Shown one piece after another: positions 60,801-64,000 of a stretch of 64,000 bases of DNA (its first letter is position 1; every line of letters starts with the position of its first letter). The DNA is from Xylaria sp. FL1777. Its lineage: Eukaryota > Ascomycota > Sordariomycetes > Xylariales > Xylariaceae. The notes under the pieces were generated by a model, which saw nothing but the letters and a program-made list of their open reading frames with translations, had not been told where the DNA came from and searched no databases. Location: positions 43,378 to 107,377 of the forward strand of contig MU400648.1 of NCBI GenBank assembly GCA_022578965.1, read 5' to 3'. The position numbers were made by a program, and so were the translations under genes.

Positions 60801-63387
60801 TTTTTTTTAATAGGGTTTAAAACATTTTTAATATTTGCTTTTTGTTAGAGTTATAAATGCTTAAGTTTTTGAAAAACAAAAAAATACAATTTATAAAGCA
60901 ATAAATATTAATAAAAATTAGTTTATTACTATTTATAACTATGCTAATATTTTTAGAATTATTTTAATTAGAATTAAAATAGCTAATATTAAAATGTTTT
61001 AGCTTATTTAATTTACTAATAATAAATTTGTTTGATTTTTTTTTAAAAGTAGTACTTTAGTTAGTATAATTGCTTTAACTAAGCAAGTTAACTCTGTTTT
61101 TGCAAAAAGGTTATTTATTGCTTCTATTATTACTATTGTTATTATTTAAGGAATTATCTAGATTTAGGTTAATGTTATGTTTATATGTTCTTTAGCTTTT
61201 TTTTTATAACTATTAAAAGCGTAATCTTTTGCTTTTTTAAACTATTAATACGTAATAAAAAACTTAAACGGTTTATTTTAGTTAAAACTATTGCTTTTAA
61301 GTATTGCTTTATGTACAGTTAATTATGCAAGTATAAAAATGGCAGCTTTTATATTAAAAACAAAAGTAAAGTTAGTTATTATAAGTAGTATAGTTATTAT
61401 TGTTGTACTAGCTATAATGCTTGTAGTAAATAGTACAAAAAACGTAAAAGCTACTATTTAAGCAAAAAGTGCTATTAAAAAAGCTGCTAGTTAAGTAGTT
61501 TTAATTAATAAGTATAATATTATATTAGTATTAAAGTTAAACTAAAAAACAAAAAAACAATTGTTGCTTACTAAACTAAAAGTTATTAAGTGTAATGATT
61601 TCTGTAGTAGTTTTTAATAAAAGTTGCTTGCTAATTTAATAAGCGCAGCTATTATAAGTATTAAAAATAAAACTACTTTGTTTTTTTAAAGCAATTATAA
61701 TTTAAAACTAAGTGCATTTATATAAAATAACAGCAAAAATAGCTAAAATAAAACCGGTTGTTTTAGTATTAGCTAATATAGCACTAGTATTTTTAATAAA
61801 AATAATGCTAAACTATTGCAAGTGTAAAATATGCAGTTTAAAAGTTCTTTTAGCATATTTTCTATTTAATTATTATTTTTAACGATTTAGTTTATTGTTT
61901 TTTAAAAATAATCAATTTGCTTACTTAAAGTATTTAAATCTTTAGTAAACATTTTACTAGTTTTTAAAAAATTTAGCTTATAATAAACATTTTTGTTTAG
62001 CTGCTTTTAGTTTTAAATAATTTAAGCTATTTTTTGATTTTAATTAGCTAACTTATTTATTAAGTATTGTTATGTTTTTTTATTGTTGCTTATTTGCTTT
62101 AAGGTTAGCAATAAACCTTTTTTTTAATTAAAAAAAAAGGCATTAGTATTAATATTAGCTATAGTTATTTTTTTTAATAAAAAAGCACTTATAGTTTATA
62201 AGTCCTGAGTTTTTTTTTTAAGATAAACTAGTTTAAAAGTAAGCGTAAAACGCGGTAGTTATAAACCGTAAAATATATGCAATATTAGCGGTTAATTTAG
62301 TAAGTTAGCTAGTTTTTTGTTTATTTTAAAAGGTTTAAACAGCTAATTTAATAAGTTAACTAATTTTTTGCTTATTTTAGCAAGTTTTAGTATTGAATTT
62401 TTAACAATAAATTTAGTTTTAAAACTTTTATAGTTTAATAAAATACTTATTTATAAATCTAAAAGTAAGTTATTAAAATATTTGCTTAATAAATTGTTTT
62501 GTTTACTGTTTTAGCTTGCTATTAAAGCTAATAGCAATAAATAGCGCAAGCTAAAAAATAACGTAAGGTATAAAATGTAAATATATAAAGTAGTGCTAAG
62601 ATTTAATACGTTAAAATATGTAAGTGTATAAGTAAGTATAAATTAGCATGTTTGTAAAACTTAGAAAATTTCTTTAAGTTTAACTAGGTTTATACTTAAT
62701 TAAGTTAATGCTATTTGCTTATTAGCTGCTTTATTAAATTGTTGCATAATTTTATAAAGCAGGTAATTTAATTTAAAATTAAAAGTGCAATTAAATATAA
62801 CGTAAATATAATAAAATTAGGTAAAATGTATTAGGTATTGCACGTATTAAAAAACTTAATGCAAGCAAAAAGTAACTAAGTGTAGTGCAAACTAATGTTT
62901 TAAAAACTAGAGGTTATATAACTATAAACGTTAACGCGAGGTTAAATGTAGTAGTGTTTAAGTAGCATAGCTATTTAGCAAGTATAAAATATGCAAAGTA
63001 CTTAGCTAATAAATAAATGATTAATAATTAATAATTAATAATTAATGCTTACAAATAGCGTAAATTTTTGCGGATTAACTATAAGTAGCGTAAATTTTAG
63101 CAGATTAATTTTAATAAAAGTTAAAGTAAATGCTAAAAGCGCTTTAAATATTACAAAAACTAATCTAAAGAAAATAAATAATAAGGTTTACGTAATGCAA
63201 AAGCTAAACTTTATTTATATTACATAAGCTTGCTAAAGAAAGTTTAAATGTTATAAAAATTAATTTAAACAAAATAACGGTAAATTATGTAAATAAAAAA
63301 GCTATATTATATTCTGCGCATATAATCTGCTAGCAGAAAAAAAAAACTAAAGTATAAGGTTTCGATTATAGGGCTTATTTTACTATT

Positions 63388-63594
63388 TAGTATAGTTTAC
63401 TATAAGTAATAAAGCAATTAAGCATAAAAAGTGCAATATAGATTAAAAAGAGGAAGCCTTGCAAACAATTGCAGTAGTAATTGCCTTAAGCATAAAACTT
63501 TACATAGCTATTTAGCTAAGCTACTATAGCTACAGTAGGAATACTATTATAGCTAAACCCCATAAATATAGAGTCCTTCTTCTAGTCTATATCA
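63388..63594 (-). repeat. 5' LTR of second gypsy element
   Basis: 207 bp. It ends TATATCA and is followed by CTAAT. Confidence 0.9.
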
Positions 63595-64000
63595 CTAATT
63601 AACTAAAGCATAAATAAATTGTAGTTTTTTTAAACAAGTATTTTATTATTAAAATCTAGCTTTAAGCAATATAAACTTTTAAGCATTTAAGCTTAGTATA
63701 GCAATATAGCTAAACTATAATATATTTTATAAAACTAACGCTTTTATATAATATATATTAAAGTATATAATCTAGAAATTTCTTTATTAATAAACTATAT
63801 AAAGCTTATTAATAGCTATAAACGCAATTTTTTAGTTAAACAAAAGGTTATAAAGCAAGTTAATAAAATGTTTTTAAATAGCTTATTTAAGCTTAAAAAT
63901 AACATATATAAAGCGTTTTAAAGCTAATTTAGCTTATATAGCATTATTTTATTAAATAATAAAAACATACTTTTATAACTATTTATATAATATTAATTAA

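Larger units (their letters stand above)
54874..63594 (-). mobile_element. Second full-length Ty3/gypsy retrotransposon, mutated
   Basis: 8721 bp, with two 207-bp direct LTRs (54874-55080 and 63388-63594) and a perfect 5-bp duplication CTAAT. The LTR begins TAG (formerly probably TG) and ends TCA in the right copy, TTA in the left. Minus-strand coding relics run in the order expected for gypsy: the integrase C-terminus nearest the left LTR (55666-55926), the RT motif at 57838-57861, and a degraded knuckle-like GHNC segment near 60330. No intact ORF spans any domain except an 86-codon integrase piece. Confidence 0.9.
36780..64000. other. AT-rich, RIP-like mutated repeat block
   Basis: No intact gene in 27 kb. 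Composition is dominated by A and T, and surviving C and G sit mainly in AGCT, TGC and GCA contexts. In 38041-38640 I counted 45 C: 31 after G, 13 after A, 1 after C and none after T. Frames longer than 60 codons are rare and mostly A/T-rich artefacts. The block is built from retrotransposon relics listed separately. Stretches not covered by them (50203-54868 and 63600-64000) look like further decayed repeats. Confidence 0.9.

Overview
The window looks like a filamentous ascomycete (Pezizomycotina) chromosome segment. Genes are split by short introns (mostly 44-115 nt) with GTRNGT-type donors and CTAAC/CTAAT-like branch sites. The Cdk1 carries the linker insertion I associate with filamentous ascomycete Cdk1 proteins. 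The right-hand 27 kb is an extremely AT-rich block of mutated retrotransposons of the kind produced by repeat-induced point mutation (RIP). I cannot name the genus.

Gene-bearing part (1-36.9 kb). From the left: an open-ended hypothetical protein on the minus strand (<1-1417); an intronless FAD/NAD-binding oxidoreductase (4448-6253, +); a Pcl-type cyclin (11423-12604, -); a 9.6-kb interval in which I see no gene; Cdk1 (22185-23333, -, 3 exons), divergent from an AlkB-like dioxygenase (24103-25204, +, 2 exons); an M20-family amidohydrolase of the hydantoinase/carbamoylase type (25453-27009, -, 3 exons) convergent with AlkB; an alpha/beta hydrolase (27646-28480, -, 2 exons); a single-pass surface protein with three six-cysteine repeats (30340-32696, +, 8 exons including a 7-nt microexon); and a CSC1/OSCA-family (DUF221) channel-like membrane protein (33268-36303, +, 8 exons). 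Intergenic DNA is long and carries several copies of the perfect palindrome TACCTAGGTA.

AT-rich part (36.9-64 kb). No intact gene is seen. Three LTR retrotransposons can be delimited, all with coding relics on the minus strand. An outer element has 202-bp terminal repeats at 36912-37113 and 49996-50197 and candidate duplication ATATT. Nested inside it is a Ty3/gypsy element (42178-49880, LTRs 494/495 bp, perfect duplication AGTAT). A second gypsy element lies at 54874-63594 (LTRs 207 bp each, perfect duplication CTAAT). A possible pogo/Fot-type transposase relic lies near 53 kb.

The most unusual signal is the mutation context. In a 600-nt sample of the block (38041-38640) there is no TpC and no GpA at all, while CpA/TpG persist, and almost every surviving C follows a purine. 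Classical Neurospora RIP prefers CpA, so this block seems shaped by a process that prefers a 5' pyrimidine.
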